Shown here: in pieces, positions 1 to 9,202 of the stretch
How the letters are laid out: each line of letters begins with the position of its first letter
Position numbering within the stretch: position 1 is the first letter of the stretch
Assembly (NCBI RefSeq): GCF_003946915.1
Contig: NZ_RPOC01000003.1
Coordinates: forward strand, 186,001-250,000
Length of the DNA stretch: 64,000 nt
Source of the DNA: Flavobacterium ustbae
Lineage (GTDB): Bacteria; Bacteroidota; Bacteroidia; Flavobacteriales; Flavobacteriaceae
Direction of reading: 5' to 3'
The notes under the pieces: model-generated
What the model saw: only the letters and a program-made list of their open reading frames with translations
Databases searched by the model: none
Told to the model about the DNA's origin: nothing
Translations under genes and position numbers: made by a program

Positions 1-1
1 G

Positions 2-73
2 AGCTGCGGCACAAGACTAAAGGCTATGCTAGAATTTGAGGTAGTGTGGGAGCTGATAAATAATGCAAAATGA
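2..73 (+). CDS. Possible C-terminal end of a gene cut by the window edge
   Basis: From base 2 a frame stays open for 23 codons and ends in TGA at 71-73. The encoded tail is about 23 residues and ends in INNAK. I do not recognise it. A stretch this short can be open by chance, so this is only a possible fragment. It would converge on the RidA gene, with the hairpin at 136-170 between them. Confidence 0.25.
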   Translation, partial: SCGTRLKAMLEFEVVWELINNAK

Positions 74-135
74 TTTCTATTGGTATAGAATTTTCAATTT
101 TTGAAATCGTACTGTTTTAAAGATGGATATCAAAT

Positions 136-170
136 AAAAAAAAGCCTTTTTTAGAAAAGGCTTTTTGGGT
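136..170 (-). terminator. Rho-independent terminator of the RidA gene
   Basis: Inverted repeat AAGCCTTTT / AAAAGGCTT with a TTAG loop and T/A runs on both sides. It lies just downstream of the stop of the minus-strand RidA gene and could act in both directions. Confidence 0.8.
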
Positions 171-202
171 AAAATAAAGTCTTAGATATGAATCGTTGAA
201 AC

Positions 203-595
203 TTATTTTTTTGCTACAATTTTTATCTCTACCATTTGTCCTGGAAGCGCAAGTCCGGTTACTTCAACAATACTGCTGGCAACTCTTTGCGGGTTGGGAT
301 AGAAAGCAGTTCCGATTCTTTTTCTTGCTTGAAAAGCAGAGGCCATATCGGTAACATAAATAACCTCTTCTACAATATCGTCTGCGTTCATGCCGAAATT
401 ATCTAGTAAAATTTGAATATTTTCATAAGTTTTTTCGAACTGGCTTTCCATTCCAACGGCAAGATTTCCCTCTTTATCGTGTCCCAATTGTCCCGAAATC
501 CAAAGCGTATCGCCATTTTTTACAGCTTGCGCATAACCATATTCTTTTTCCCAAGGCATGTTTAATGTGCCTAATTCTTTTTTCAAGTTTAGCAT
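203..595 (-). CDS. RidA/YjgF family enamine/imine deaminase
   Basis: RidA-family proteins hydrolyse reactive 2-aminoacrylate and related enamines/imines released by PLP enzymes; they are cytoplasmic trimers. The 130-residue length is typical. Family hallmarks are visible: GDTLWISGQLG near residues 28-38, the YENIQILLDNFG helix near 57-68, and the C-terminal stretch with PQRVASS and LALPGQMVEI, including the conserved Arg that binds the substrate carboxylate. The first Met gives 130 aa; an internal Met at residue 13 (just before PWEKEYG) would also give a complete domain. It is a single gene with its own terminator. Subgroup (RidA proper or Rid1-7) cannot be decided by eye. Confidence 0.9.
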   Translation of the reverse strand: MLNLKKELGTLNMPWEKEYGYAQAVKNGDTLWISGQLGHDKEGNLAVGMESQFEKTYENIQILLDNFGMNADDIVEEVIYVTDMASAFQARKRIGTAFYPNPQRVASSIVEVTGLALPGQMVEIKIVAKK

Positions 596-778
596 AATTT
601 AGGTTTTTAAAATTTTGATTCTATTAAAAAACAATCATCGAACCAATTATTTAAAAATCTAATATTTAGGGAGTTATTTATAAATGCAAAAAATAAGCGT
701 TACGATATTTCGTAATATTATTAAAAAGTAAAAAGGATGCTGGGGTTTAACTTATATTAAGATTTTAAACAAAATAAA

Positions 779-1420
779 TTATAAATTTCTCTTTTTGCTT
801 TCAATCACAATGAATTCTGGTAAATAGTCTGGTGTACAGCCTTTTGATACCATTTGTCCTTTATAAAGCTCCGTTTTTTCGCCAAGAGCGATACAATTTT
901 TCCGAAGCTTTTTTTCGTAAACGCCTATCCATCCTACTAAAAAATTCATTGCCCATTGTACTTCGGGCTCTTCGTTTTCAATTTTCTTTTCAATTTTAGA
1001 AAGTAATATTTCGCTGTCTGGCTGCGGTTTTCCTGTCCAGCGCAAACGTGCTTGATAGTACCAAAATATTCGTCTTTTTAAAGGAGATTGGCTTTCTTCC
1101 CAACTTTCAATTAGTGCAATTGTTTTTTTATCCTTGGTTAGCTGATTTGCAAAAAGCCAGTCAATAAGCTGAAGTTTTTCATTTTCCTTATGTTGGGCAA
1201 TGTCAGCTACAAAATTATCAATTGCTTCTTCAGATAGGAGTTTCTTATCCATAATCAAGATGGCCAATTGTCGGGCAAAAAAATGCTCAGTTGACCAAAG
1301 TTCCAATGCAAGTTCATGATCTTTTTTTATATCCTTAGCAAGGATTCGCAAATCTCCAAGTTTAGTATTCTTCCCGTCGATTTGTTTCAGTATTTTTTCT
1401 GCTTTTGATGATAGTTTCAT
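779..1420 (-). CDS. DNA alkylation repair protein, AlkD-like HEAT-repeat family
   Basis: 213 residues, almost all helical, with the pattern of small AlkD-like DNA alkylation repair proteins: LWSTEHFFARQLAIL near residue 41, a WYYQARLRW segment near 120, EVQWAMNFLVGWIG near 152, and the C-terminal signature KGCTPDYLPEFI near 195. AlkD-type enzymes excise positively charged alkylated bases (3-methyladenine, 7-methylguanine) without base flipping. Many proteins of this short subfamily have no tested activity, so glycosylase function is inferred from the family. Stand-alone gene, 183 bp from RidA. Confidence 0.8.
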   Translation of the reverse strand: MKLSSKAEKILKQIDGKNTKLGDLRILAKDIKKDHELALELWSTEHFFARQLAILIMDKKLLSEEAIDNFVADIAQHKENEKLQLIDWLFANQLTKDKKTIALIESWEESQSPLKRRIFWYYQARLRWTGKPQPDSEILLSKIEKKIENEEPEVQWAMNFLVGWIGVYEKKLRKNCIALGEKTELYKGQMVSKGCTPDYLPEFIVIESKKRNL

Positions 1421-1699
1421 TTCAATGCATATTTGTTTAACAAGCGTTTGTCTTAATTCTAAGTGCGTTTATGTAAAGTTTTTTTATTTCTAATTTAGAA
1501 CTATTTTGTCGATTTGGATATAAATAGTTTTGCTACATCTATTGTTACGTCAAACTTATATATTGCCATGTTGCTGATAATGAAAGTATAAAGTTAGTTA
1601 GTTTTTTTGTGGTTGTTATTTTTTAGTTAATATATCGTACAAGGTTTTTTTGTCGTTGTTAAAGTTCTATTTTTAGTTCATAAACGGTACATTATAAAA

Positions 1700-4600
1700 A
1701 TGATTAAGAAGTTTTTCAAAAAATTTACAATTTTCCTGGTAAGCCTATTTTTACTTTTAGTAATAATTCTAACGATTGTTCCTTATATTTTTAAGGATCA
1801 AATAACGAATAAACTGGAAAGTATAGCAAATGAAAAACTAGATGCAGAAGTGCGTTTTGATGAAATTGGACTTTCTCTTTTCAAACATTTTCCGGCATTA
1901 ACTGTTTACGCTAAACATGTTAGCATAGTAAACAAAAAGACCCAATTTGCGTTGGCAAATGTTGTAAAAGCAGATCGAGTATCTGCTGGTGTGAATTTTT
2001 ACAGCTTGCTAAAAGGTAAAATTGTTTTGGATGCTGTTTATCTTGATGAAGCCGATTTAAATCTGGAAATAGACGCTAAAGGGCATGCAAATTTTAATAT
2101 TGTAAAATCATCCAAAACTTCTGAAGATACTACTCAGACAGAATTTAATATCAAACGGATTGTTATAAAAAAAACGAATATATCTTATAATGATCGAAGT
2201 ACTCATTTAAAATTTAAGGTTCAGGACCTTAATTACAAAGGAATTGGAGATTTGAGTGCAGATTATTTTGATCTTAATTCAAAAGTAAAAATAAAATCAT
2301 TCGATTTTAGCTTAGAAGGCCTTGATTACGTTCGTAATAAACCAATTAATGCTGAAATTATCACTTACATTGATGCCAAAGCGCTTAAATTTAAGTTTGA
2401 GCGAAATGTTATTCGTATTAAAAATTTTCCATTTTCATTTAACGGTCATTTTGCCTTCATAAAAGGAGGATATGATTTTGATTTGCGTATGCAGTCTAAG
2501 AATTCTACATTAGAAGAAATGCTGTCGCTTGTTCCTCCGGCTTATGACAAGTGGCGTGAAGAAATGACCATTACTGGTAATATTGATTTTAGAATATTTG
2601 CAAAAGGAAAATATATGCAGGATCAATCACAAAAACCAATTGTATCTGCCGATTTGCAAATTAATAGTGGCACCATTGCTTATAAAAAAATTAAGGAACC
2701 GATAAAAGACATTCACATTTCGGCCAAAGCCCAGATTAAAGATTTAGATATTAATAAATTAAAATTTGATTTAGACGATCTTTCGTTCAATCTGGATAAA
2801 AAGAAAACAACACTTAATTTTCATTCTGAGGGTTTTAAAAAACTAAAAATTAAAACAGCATTAAAGGCCGATTTAGATTTAGCTAAATTTCAGAATGCAA
2901 TGCATTTTAATGATAATGATATTCGCGGGAACGTGGCTTTAGACCTAAAGGCCGATGGTGTATTTTTACGTGATTTAGGTTTCAGCCCGCGTTTGAATAA
3001 AATAGATACTATTATAAAAAGTATTCCAAAGTTTCAGTTGAACCTTAGCTTAAAAAATGGCTATGTTAAGAATATAAAGAAAAATGATGCCATAAAAAAT
3101 GTGAGCCTAAATTTAAGTTTAACAGCAAAGGACAGCATCTTGCGCAACGTTACGGCCAAAATAACCAACTTGAATGCCGAAGCTTTAGATAATTATGTTC
3201 GCGGACGTTTTGAACTTCATAAATTATATCCTTTTACAGTAGATACAGAATTGGAATCTAAAATCAATTTAGCCCAAATTCATCAATTTTACCCTTTGGA
3301 CAGTTTGGAAGTTAAGGGAGATTTAAATTTAAAAGTAAGCATGCATGGTGTTTTAAACAGTAAACAGAAAAAATATCCATCATCGAAAGCCCTGGTAAAT
3401 ATTAAAAATGGATATTTAAAATCACTTAAATTCCCTAATATTCCGATTGAAAATATAAACGTAAACGCAGCCGTATCAAGTCATAAAGGTACAGGAGAAG
3501 ATTTAAATGTAAAATTGCAACCAGCTGAATTTGTTTTGGCAGGATCGCCTTTTAAAGTGCAAGGAGAGGTTACCAATCTTTATGATTTGGTTTATAATAT
3601 TAAGACTCAAGGAACTTTAGATGTGGGTAAATTAACTCAAATATTCCCGATTAAAGATGTTAGTGTTTCAGGAGTAATTCAAACCAATTTGATTGCTAAA
3701 GGTTCTAAAAAAGATTTAGATGCCAAAAATTATGATAATATAAAAAATGGCGGAAAACTCGAAGCCAAAAATATTGTGATCAAAAGTGCCTTATTTCCAG
3801 AAACGTTTCAGGTTTCTAAGGGAACATTTAAATTTTTTAAAGATAAGATGCGTTTTGAGGAATTTAATCTCCATTACGGTAAATCCGATGTCGTGTTAAA
3901 TGGTTCCATACATAATATTTTAAGGTATCTTTTTAATCGAAAGTATTTGCGCCAAAATAACGAAAAGCTTAAAGCTGATATCAATCTTACGAGTAATCAT
4001 ATCAATGCTAATGAGTTTTTTGACATGATTGCAAAATATACAGATCAGAAAGCGGAAGAAGAAGCGGTGCAAAAAAAGGATTCTGTTTCTGTAAAAGCCA
4101 TTGCAAAAAACGACGATGTAAAAAACGACGATGCAAAAAACAAAAACGATAAGAACAAAAACTACGTCATTAGAATTCCAAGTACAGCCGATTTGAAAAT
4201 CTCGGCTAAAGTTCACGATCTTGAGTTTGATACCTATAAGATTAAAGATTTTATAGGAAATCTGGAAGTTAAAGATCGAAAGGTTGAGGTAAAAGAAGCG
4301 GCCTTTAATATGGCCGGCACTCAAATAGCAATGACTGGGGATTACAAAGCACAGCATAGGCGTTTAGCGAAATACAATGCCAATTTTAAAGCCAGTAATT
4401 TTGATATCCAACGCGCATACGCAGAAATTCCGATTTTTGCCGAATTGGTGAGTATGGCTAAAGATGCCTACGGATTAGTATCGATTGATTACCAGCTTGG
4501 AGGAAGCATTGACCAGAATATGGATATTGATTTTAAATCTATTGACGGAGAAGGAACACTGACTTTGGAAGATATAAAGTTTAAAAATTTTAAGCTTTTA

Positions 4601-4978
4601 AACCACGTTGCCAAAAAAGCCGATGCTACTGATTTAGAAAAAGCGTCATTTAATAAAATTGCCATACATTCTGTCATTAAAAATAATGTAATGACTATTA
4701 CGCCAACAACCATGAAAATGGCTGGATTTAGAGGTAAACTTGAAGGTCAGGTTACAATGGATGGAAAAATAAATGTCGGTTTTCGTTTAGGTCTTCCGCC
4801 AATGGGGCTTATAAATGTTCCGATGAAAATTACAGGTACAGCAGACGATTTTGAAATTTCAACAGGAAAATTTAAAGAAGACACGAGTTTTGCAGAAGAA
4901 AGTGAGCTTAAAAATATGGCGCCAGAACGTCGTAGAATGCGAGTTAAAGACTCTTTACAAGTATCTGGAAGCCATTAA
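1700..4978 (+). CDS. AsmA-like family protein (large envelope protein, possible lipid-transfer bridge)
   Basis: 1092 residues. A single N-terminal membrane anchor (about residues 9-29, rich in L/V/I/F) is followed by a long beta-rich periplasmic body with repeated AsmA/TamB-type features. The AsmA-like core restarts near residues 900-1060, with a GxLTLEDIKFKNFKLLNHV-type segment, the VMTITPTTMKMAGFRGKLEG stretch and a GLPPMGLINVPMKITGTADD strand. Residues about 795-820 form a low-complexity Asp/Lys/Asn linker. AsmA-like proteins are thought to carry phospholipids between inner and outer membranes; this is family knowledge, not visible directly. Monocistronic, terminated by the hairpin at 5081-5118. 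Confidence 0.88.
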   Translation: MIKKFFKKFTIFLVSLFLLLVIILTIVPYIFKDQITNKLESIANEKLDAEVRFDEIGLSLFKHFPALTVYAKHVSIVNKKTQFALANVVKADRVSAGVNFYSLLKGKIVLDAVYLDEADLNLEIDAKGHANFNIVKSSKTSEDTTQTEFNIKRIVIKKTNISYNDRSTHLKFKVQDLNYKGIGDLSADYFDLNSKVKIKSFDFSLEGLDYVRNKPINAEIITYIDAKALKFKFERNVIRIKNFPFSFNGHFAFIKGGYDFDLRMQSKNSTLEEMLSLVPPAYDKWREEMTITGNIDFRIFAKGKYMQDQSQKPIVSADLQINSGTIAYKKIKEPIKDIHISAKAQIKDLDINKLKFDLDDLSFNLDKKKTTLNFHSEGFKKLKIKTALKADLDLAKFQNAMHFNDNDIRGNVALDLKADGVFLRDLGFSPRLNKIDTIIKSIPKFQLNLSLKNGYVKNIKKNDAIKNVSLNLSLTAKDSILRNVTAKITNLNAEALDNYVRGRFELHKLYPFTVDTELESKINLAQIHQFYPLDSLEVKGDLNLKVSMHGVLNSKQKKYPSSKALVNIKNGYLKSLKFPNIPIENINVNAAVSSHKGTGEDLNVKLQPAEFVLAGSPFKVQGEVTNLYDLVYNIKTQGTLDVGKLTQIFPIKDVSVSGVIQTNLIAKGSKKDLDAKNYDNIKNGGKLEAKNIVIKSALFPETFQVSKGTFKFFKDKMRFEEFNLHYGKSDVVLNGSIHNILRYLFNRKYLRQNNEKLKADINLTSNHINANEFFDMIAKYTDQKAEEEAVQKKDSVSVKAIAKNDDVKNDDAKNKNDKNKNYVIRIPSTADLKISAKVHDLEFDTYKIKDFIGNLEVKDRKVEVKEAAFNMAGTQIAMTGDYKAQHRRLAKYNANFKASNFDIQRAYAEIPIFAELVSMAKDAYGLVSIDYQLGGSIDQNMDIDFKSIDGEGTLTLEDIKFKNFKLLNHVAKKADATDLEKASFNKIAIHSVIKNNVMTITPTTMKMAGFRGKLEGQVTMDGKINVGFRLGLPPMGLINVPMKITGTADDFEISTGKFKEDTSFAEESELKNMAPERRRMRVKDSLQVSGSH

Positions 4979-5080
4979 AAAGGCGCGGAAAGTATTATGT
5001 AGAGGATAAAGTTTTTTTTAAATTTCAGAAATTGGCTAATTGAATGTAAATCCTTAAATAATATGAGTTTTTTAATATAA

Positions 5081-5118
5081 AAAAGGCAGAAAGTCATATG
5101 ATTTTCTGCCTTTTTTTG
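5081..5118 (+). terminator. Rho-independent terminator after the AsmA-like gene
   Basis: GGCAGAAA (5085-5092) pairs with TTTCTGCC (5103-5110), followed by seven T. An A run on the left means it may also serve minus-strand transcripts from the nitroreductase operon. Confidence 0.8.
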
Positions 5119-5270
5119 GAGTTTTCTGGAATAATGTATGGACACTTTTTCTAAATAATTGTTCTTCAAAAGTGTAAATGAACAACCTGAAAATCTTTTC
5201 AATAAAAGTCTTTTGGAAGTAAATTTAGGAAGCCAAAATATTTGAAATTATTCCTTCAAAATTTGTTGAT

Positions 5271-5921
5271 TTATCTAATGATTTTAACCTTATCGCTGTA
5301 TCTGATAGGTGCTTCTGGACTTTCAGCAGGATGGCCAAGTGCGACGTTTATTGTAACTTCATATCCTTCGGGAATGTTCAAGAGTTTAAGGATGTCTGCA
5401 TTTTCGGGAAGATTAAGCACTGGTACCAGAGAACCTATAGGGCAAGTACCAAGATCAAGAGCATTGGCACTTAGTAATATATTCTGCAGTGCAAGACCCG
5501 CATCAAGCTTGGTGTAATTGCTTCCTTTTTCTCCCGCCATTACAATCAAAGTTGGAGCGTGATGGAAAATGCTGAAACCCTCTTCTCGGTAACGTGATGC
5601 ACTTCCTTGTAGTTCTTTGCCCTGTGCAAAGGCAAGAAATCTTTTGTTGATTTCGTCCAATATTTTTTGGTTTTGAACAACACGAATTTCCCATGTCTGC
5701 TTGTTAAGCGCGCTCGGGGCGTATATAGCACATTTCATTATCGTGTCAAGCTGCTGCTGCGTAACCTGCTTGTCTGTATATTTTCTAATAGATCGGCGTT
5801 TTAAAATATTACTGACAATTGCTTCTCTAGAACTGCCTTGAAAAACAGTACGTTCGATCTTGGGTTCGCTACATCCATAAAATAGGGCAGTTGCCATTGC
5901 GGCCACAAATAATTTTTTCAT
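5271..5921 (-). CDS. Exported nitroreductase-family lipoprotein (last gene of Rnf-like/ApbE operon)
   Basis: FMN-dependent nitroreductase fold: RRSIRKY, PSALNKQTWE, then the C-terminal half with LGTCPIGSLVP and a terminal PEAPIRYSDKVK. The start at 5921 (MKKLFVAAMATALFYGC) is preferred over 5942 because it yields a clean lipoprotein signal peptide with Cys as the would-be lipidated residue. Export is unusual, since most nitroreductases are cytosolic. It lies 11 bp downstream of the rnfD-like gene in the same direction, so it is probably co-transcribed with it. It is clearly paralogous to the protein at 9682-10377 (same RRSIRKY, APSA.N.Q.WE and APIRYSDKVK signatures). Substrate unknown; an envelope acceptor of electrons from the Rnf-like proteins is my inference. 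Confidence 0.85.
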   Translation of the reverse strand: MKKLFVAAMATALFYGCSEPKIERTVFQGSSREAIVSNILKRRSIRKYTDKQVTQQQLDTIMKCAIYAPSALNKQTWEIRVVQNQKILDEINKRFLAFAQGKELQGSASRYREEGFSIFHHAPTLIVMAGEKGSNYTKLDAGLALQNILLSANALDLGTCPIGSLVPVLNLPENADILKLLNIPEGYEVTINVALGHPAESPEAPIRYSDKVKIIR

Positions 5922-5931
5922 GTTTTTACTC

Positions 5932-7017
5932 TTAAATTGCATTGTTAATTTTTTTTGAAAAGGAGAAGTTGAATTTAGTAATCAAGTATAGTATGTACAG
6001 AAAAACAACATACTGAATAAGATCGTAATAATAAAGGCTTAATACTGCAAAAGCAGCACCTAAAATTTTAATAGTAAGATTAAAAACAGGCTCTACTTTT
6101 TGTTTCCAGTCAGTTGGATCTCCCCATGCTGAAGGACGGAACTGTATACTAATTTGGTGTGAGAAAGCATTGAGGAGCAGTATAGCGTAAGACATATATT
6201 CAAACTGCACGCCACCTTTGATTAATATAAAAATAACCAAACCTGTCATCATGCCGTAATACAATTTTCCGTTTGGAGTTGCAGGACTTGAAGGCATATC
6301 GGTTGCCATAAAAATAGTGCCAAGCAATAAGCCAGCTGTAGAATAATGAAGCTGCGTGCCTCCAGGAAGCCAAAGCAGTAAGGTAAAAACAGCCAGCAAC
6401 GCAAAAGGAATGTGCCAGCTGATTCTGTTGCGTAGTAACAGATACAATCCGCCCAGAACTATGAAAAGAATAGAATATTCGCCCACTGCGCCCGAAGTTT
6501 TGTAAACCATTGCACTCAGATATTCGCTAAAAACAGAATGGTCTGCAGCCGGAAGAAGCTGTTCTGACGGTGTTTTTACAAAGCCTTTGGTTTTCCATAA
6601 TTCAGAAGAAGTCATTATCGAAGCAAAAAAGACACTCATAAATTCTCTTCCAGCAAGTGCCGGATTGAAAGTGTTTTTACCTAGGCCACCCCATAATATT
6701 TTTCCAAATAAAATTGCTGCAGCAGCCCCGAAGGCTACTATATGCAGAGGCACGAGCGGTGAGAGCGTAAGAACTAGGAGTAAAGCAGTAACCACAGCCG
6801 AACCATCGAGTATTGTATTGTATTTTTTTAGGAGAAAAGCAGACAATACAAATTCTGCTAGGAGGGCAACCGTAATAGCGGTTAAAAACTGTATTATTAC
6901 CAGACTGCCGTATGCGAAACAGGCTATAATGACAATTGGCAGCAAGGCCAGTACAACGTCAAGCATTACCTTTTGCGTACTGTTAAATTTAGGTTTTATA
7001 AAAGGAGCTGTTTTCAT
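5932..7017 (-). CDS. RnfD/NqrB-like membrane subunit
   Basis: 361 residues with about ten hydrophobic segments. Family signatures are present: LDGSAVVTALLL near residue 70, FNPALAGREF near 116, a GAVGEYS motif near 172 (GxxGETS in standard RnfD), GTIFMATDMPSSPATP near 235. RnfD subunits help move electrons across the membrane coupled to Na+ or H+ flow, and normally carry an FMN bound to Thr of an S(T)GAT motif placed by ApbE. I cannot find SGAT here; the nearest is TSGAVG. The gene overlaps the upstream rnfC-like gene by 4 bp (ATGA). No RnfA, B, E or G gene is adjacent, so this is not a canonical Rnf complex. Confidence 0.88.
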   Translation of the reverse strand: MKTAPFIKPKFNSTQKVMLDVVLALLPIVIIACFAYGSLVIIQFLTAITVALLAEFVLSAFLLKKYNTILDGSAVVTALLLVLTLSPLVPLHIVAFGAAAAILFGKILWGGLGKNTFNPALAGREFMSVFFASIMTSSELWKTKGFVKTPSEQLLPAADHSVFSEYLSAMVYKTSGAVGEYSILFIVLGGLYLLLRNRISWHIPFALLAVFTLLLWLPGGTQLHYSTAGLLLGTIFMATDMPSSPATPNGKLYYGMMTGLVIFILIKGGVQFEYMSYAILLLNAFSHQISIQFRPSAWGDPTDWKQKVEPVFNLTIKILGAAFAVLSLYYYDLIQYVVFLYILYLITKFNFSFSKKINNAI

Positions 7018-8285
7018 TGTAGTGATTTTTCTGCCAATGCAGATAATTTTATTTTACCTTCAAAAATATTTTCCATCAGGGCCACATCACTCGGACAGAT
7101 GTAAGCACACGCACCGCATTCAATACAATCCTGCAGATTAAAACTGTGAAGCGATTTAAGATCATCATCAATATTATGTCTTACAAATTCTAAAGGCATC
7201 AGTTTCTGCGGACAAACATCAATACAAAAACCGCATTTAATACAGTTATTTGCTGCTGTTTTTAATTTTTTCAGAATCAATAGACCGCCAGATCCTTTTT
7301 CAATGGGTTGCAGAGGAGAATCGATGCTTTTTCCCATCATAGCGCCTCCCATAACAATTGTTTGTTTTTCGGGATTCCAATGATTATCATTCAAATTTAA
7401 AATATGGGCAATTGGCGTACCTATTTTTATTCTGAAAATCCTGCTTTTAGACGTACTATTTCCAGAAATGGTAACAATACGTTCAATCATAGGGCGTGAT
7501 TTGAAAACCGCATCATAAACCGCTCTTAACGTCCCGATGTTATTAACCAGAATGCCATATTGAGATGGAATAGTGCCTTTTCGGAGTTCCAGTTTTGTGA
7601 TTGATTTAATGAGCTGCAGCTCACCTCCCTGTGGGTACGTATCAGGAAGAATCTGTACTTTGACAGCTAATTGTATTTTCTGTGCATTTTCTAAAAGAAG
7701 CGTTTTGAGCGTTTTATTGTGTTTTTCAATACCAAATACTATTTCAGGAGACCCAAGTACATTTTGCAGGACTTTAGCCGCCTGCAAAAGCTCGGAGATT
7801 TCATATTGCATCAATGCAGTATCGCTGCTTAAATAGGGTTCGCATTCAGCACCATTAAAAATCAGGGTATTGATTTTCTCTTTTCCTATAGTGTATTTCA
7901 GATGTGTAGGAAACTGTGATCCTCCAGCTCCTTGAATACCGCAGTCAGATAGTGTTTGCTGCAATATTTCGAGATTTATTTGGGAAGCATCAAAATACGG
8001 AGCGGGAATTTCAATTTCTCTAAAATCATTTATCAGATGGATAAAAGCCTTATTTCCAATAGTTGTAAAAGCATTAACAATCCCAGAAACAGGAGCGTGC
8101 ATTTTGCCGGCAATATTAGGTCCTTCGGCAATTAATTGATATTTTTTTACAGTCTCTCCAATTTTCACAACGGGCTCCATCATACCTTTATATCCTGACA
8201 ATGGTATATAAAAATCTGCCGGATCTTCTAGAGATTCGATTTGTTTTTTCTTTGTTTCTTTCTTTAACGAAGGTATTGAAAGCAT
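7014..8285 (-). CDS. RnfC-like iron-sulfur/flavin-binding subunit
   Basis: 423 residues. Order: N-terminal barrel-sandwich (lipoyl-like) segment (about 20-95, with GKMHAPVSGIV), a Nqo1-like NADH/FMN-binding region (GAGGSQFPTHLK near 120, NGAECEPYLSSD near 144), and a C-terminal ferredoxin domain with two complete 4Fe-4S motifs, CIKCGFCIDVCP and CIECGACAYICP. RnfC accepts electrons from NADH in canonical complexes. Both cluster motifs are intact, so electron transfer is plausible. Overlaps apbE by 22 bp upstream and rnfD by 4 bp downstream, so translation is probably coupled. Confidence 0.88.
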   Translation of the reverse strand: MLSIPSLKKETKKKQIESLEDPADFYIPLSGYKGMMEPVVKIGETVKKYQLIAEGPNIAGKMHAPVSGIVNAFTTIGNKAFIHLINDFREIEIPAPYFDASQINLEILQQTLSDCGIQGAGGSQFPTHLKYTIGKEKINTLIFNGAECEPYLSSDTALMQYEISELLQAAKVLQNVLGSPEIVFGIEKHNKTLKTLLLENAQKIQLAVKVQILPDTYPQGGELQLIKSITKLELRKGTIPSQYGILVNNIGTLRAVYDAVFKSRPMIERIVTISGNSTSKSRIFRIKIGTPIAHILNLNDNHWNPEKQTIVMGGAMMGKSIDSPLQPIEKGSGGLLILKKLKTAANNCIKCGFCIDVCPQKLMPLEFVRHNIDDDLKSLHSFNLQDCIECGACAYICPSDVALMENIFEGKIKLSALAEKSLQ

Positions 8286-9202
8286 TCTGTAACTATTTTT
8301 TTATGGTCGTTGTCTATTATAAAATAATCAAAATCGAAATGTTGTTTCAATTCAGCTATCACTTCATCACGTATTGTTGCAGGAACTGTAAAAAGCGCAG
8401 TAGAAAGTACATCTCCCAAAAAAGCACTTTTGGTAAGAACTCCTGTCTGCAGATTTTCAGCCGGATAACCAGTTATACAATCCAGAATGTGGCCATATTT
8501 TTTTCCATCTATTAGCAAATTATTGTCGATGCTACCCGAAAGGCTGAATGTCTGCGAATTGATCTGAAGACCAGTTTTAAATACATCTTTACTCAAAGCA
8601 TCAGGAATATTTATTTTCCAAGCTGTATGAGATGCATCGTTCAATGATGAAATGGTGCTTCCTCCCGCATTTATTATGGCATCTGCAACGCCATGGCTTT
8701 TGAGAAACGCAATAGTTTTATCAACAGCAAAAGCTTTTATAAAAGAACCCGTAATAATTTCCTGTTCAGCACCTATTTTGACGTTTAAGCCTTCTATAGC
8801 AATCGATCTAAAATTGACTTTTTCAAGCGCAGTGGCGAGTTCATCTTTTTTTGGCAGACTGTGATTATTTTCTTTGTAAAATCCCCAAAGTTGCAATAAT
8901 GGCATGCACGTAATATCGTAATGTCCTTTGGTGATAAGGGAGACTTTTTTAATCATTCTGATCATCTCAACGCAGTCTTGGTCGATAGGCGTCCAGTTTC
9001 CTCTATTTTCATTGATACAACTGAAATAGGAACCCGATACATAAGAATTATATTTTAGGTCTATTTCTTCCAGTACTTCAAAAGCTCTTTCTAAAAGCTC
9101 TTCGCTAAATTCAATTGGGATTTTAATTTTGCAATTGCAATGAAAGATGTTGCGCGTTTGAGCCAAATATTGTTTAGGAACTTTCTGAAGCATTTTCGTC
9201 AT
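8264..9202 (-). CDS. apbE: FAD:protein FMN transferase (ApbE family)
   Basis: ApbE transfers FMN from FAD to Thr/Ser of target proteins. Family motifs: FAVDKTIAFLKSHGV then INAGGST (near 178-205), GHILDCITGYP (near 245), and FLGDVLSTALF (near 266) with the metal-binding Asp. At 312 residues it has normal length but begins directly with a charged segment and shows no signal peptide or lipobox, although most ApbE proteins are exported. If that start is right it would act in the cytosol. Met4 is an alternative start. The gene overlaps rnfC by 22 bp and the small upstream protein by 29 bp, so it is firmly in the operon. Its target is unclear because the RnfD-like partner lacks an obvious flavinylation motif. 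Confidence 0.88.
   Translation of the reverse strand: MTKMLQKVPKQYLAQTRNIFHCNCKIKIPIEFSEELLERAFEVLEEIDLKYNSYVSGSYFSCINENRGNWTPIDQDCVEMIRMIKKVSLITKGHYDITCMPLLQLWGFYKENNHSLPKKDELATALEKVNFRSIAIEGLNVKIGAEQEIITGSFIKAFAVDKTIAFLKSHGVADAIINAGGSTISSLNDASHTAWKINIPDALSKDVFKTGLQINSQTFSLSGSIDNNLLIDGKKYGHILDCITGYPAENLQTGVLTKSAFLGDVLSTALFTVPATIRDEVIAELKQHFDFDYFIIDNDHKKIVTECFQYLR

Noticed and set aside
3920..4357. Antisense frame inside the AsmA-like gene
   Set aside because: Cys/Phe/Ile-rich, typical of the reverse frame of a Lys/Asn-rich gene; no promoter or domain.
6587..7141. Plus-strand frame of 184 residues over rnfD
   Set aside because: Opposite to a strongly conserved membrane protein gene; the encoded protein has no recognisable fold.
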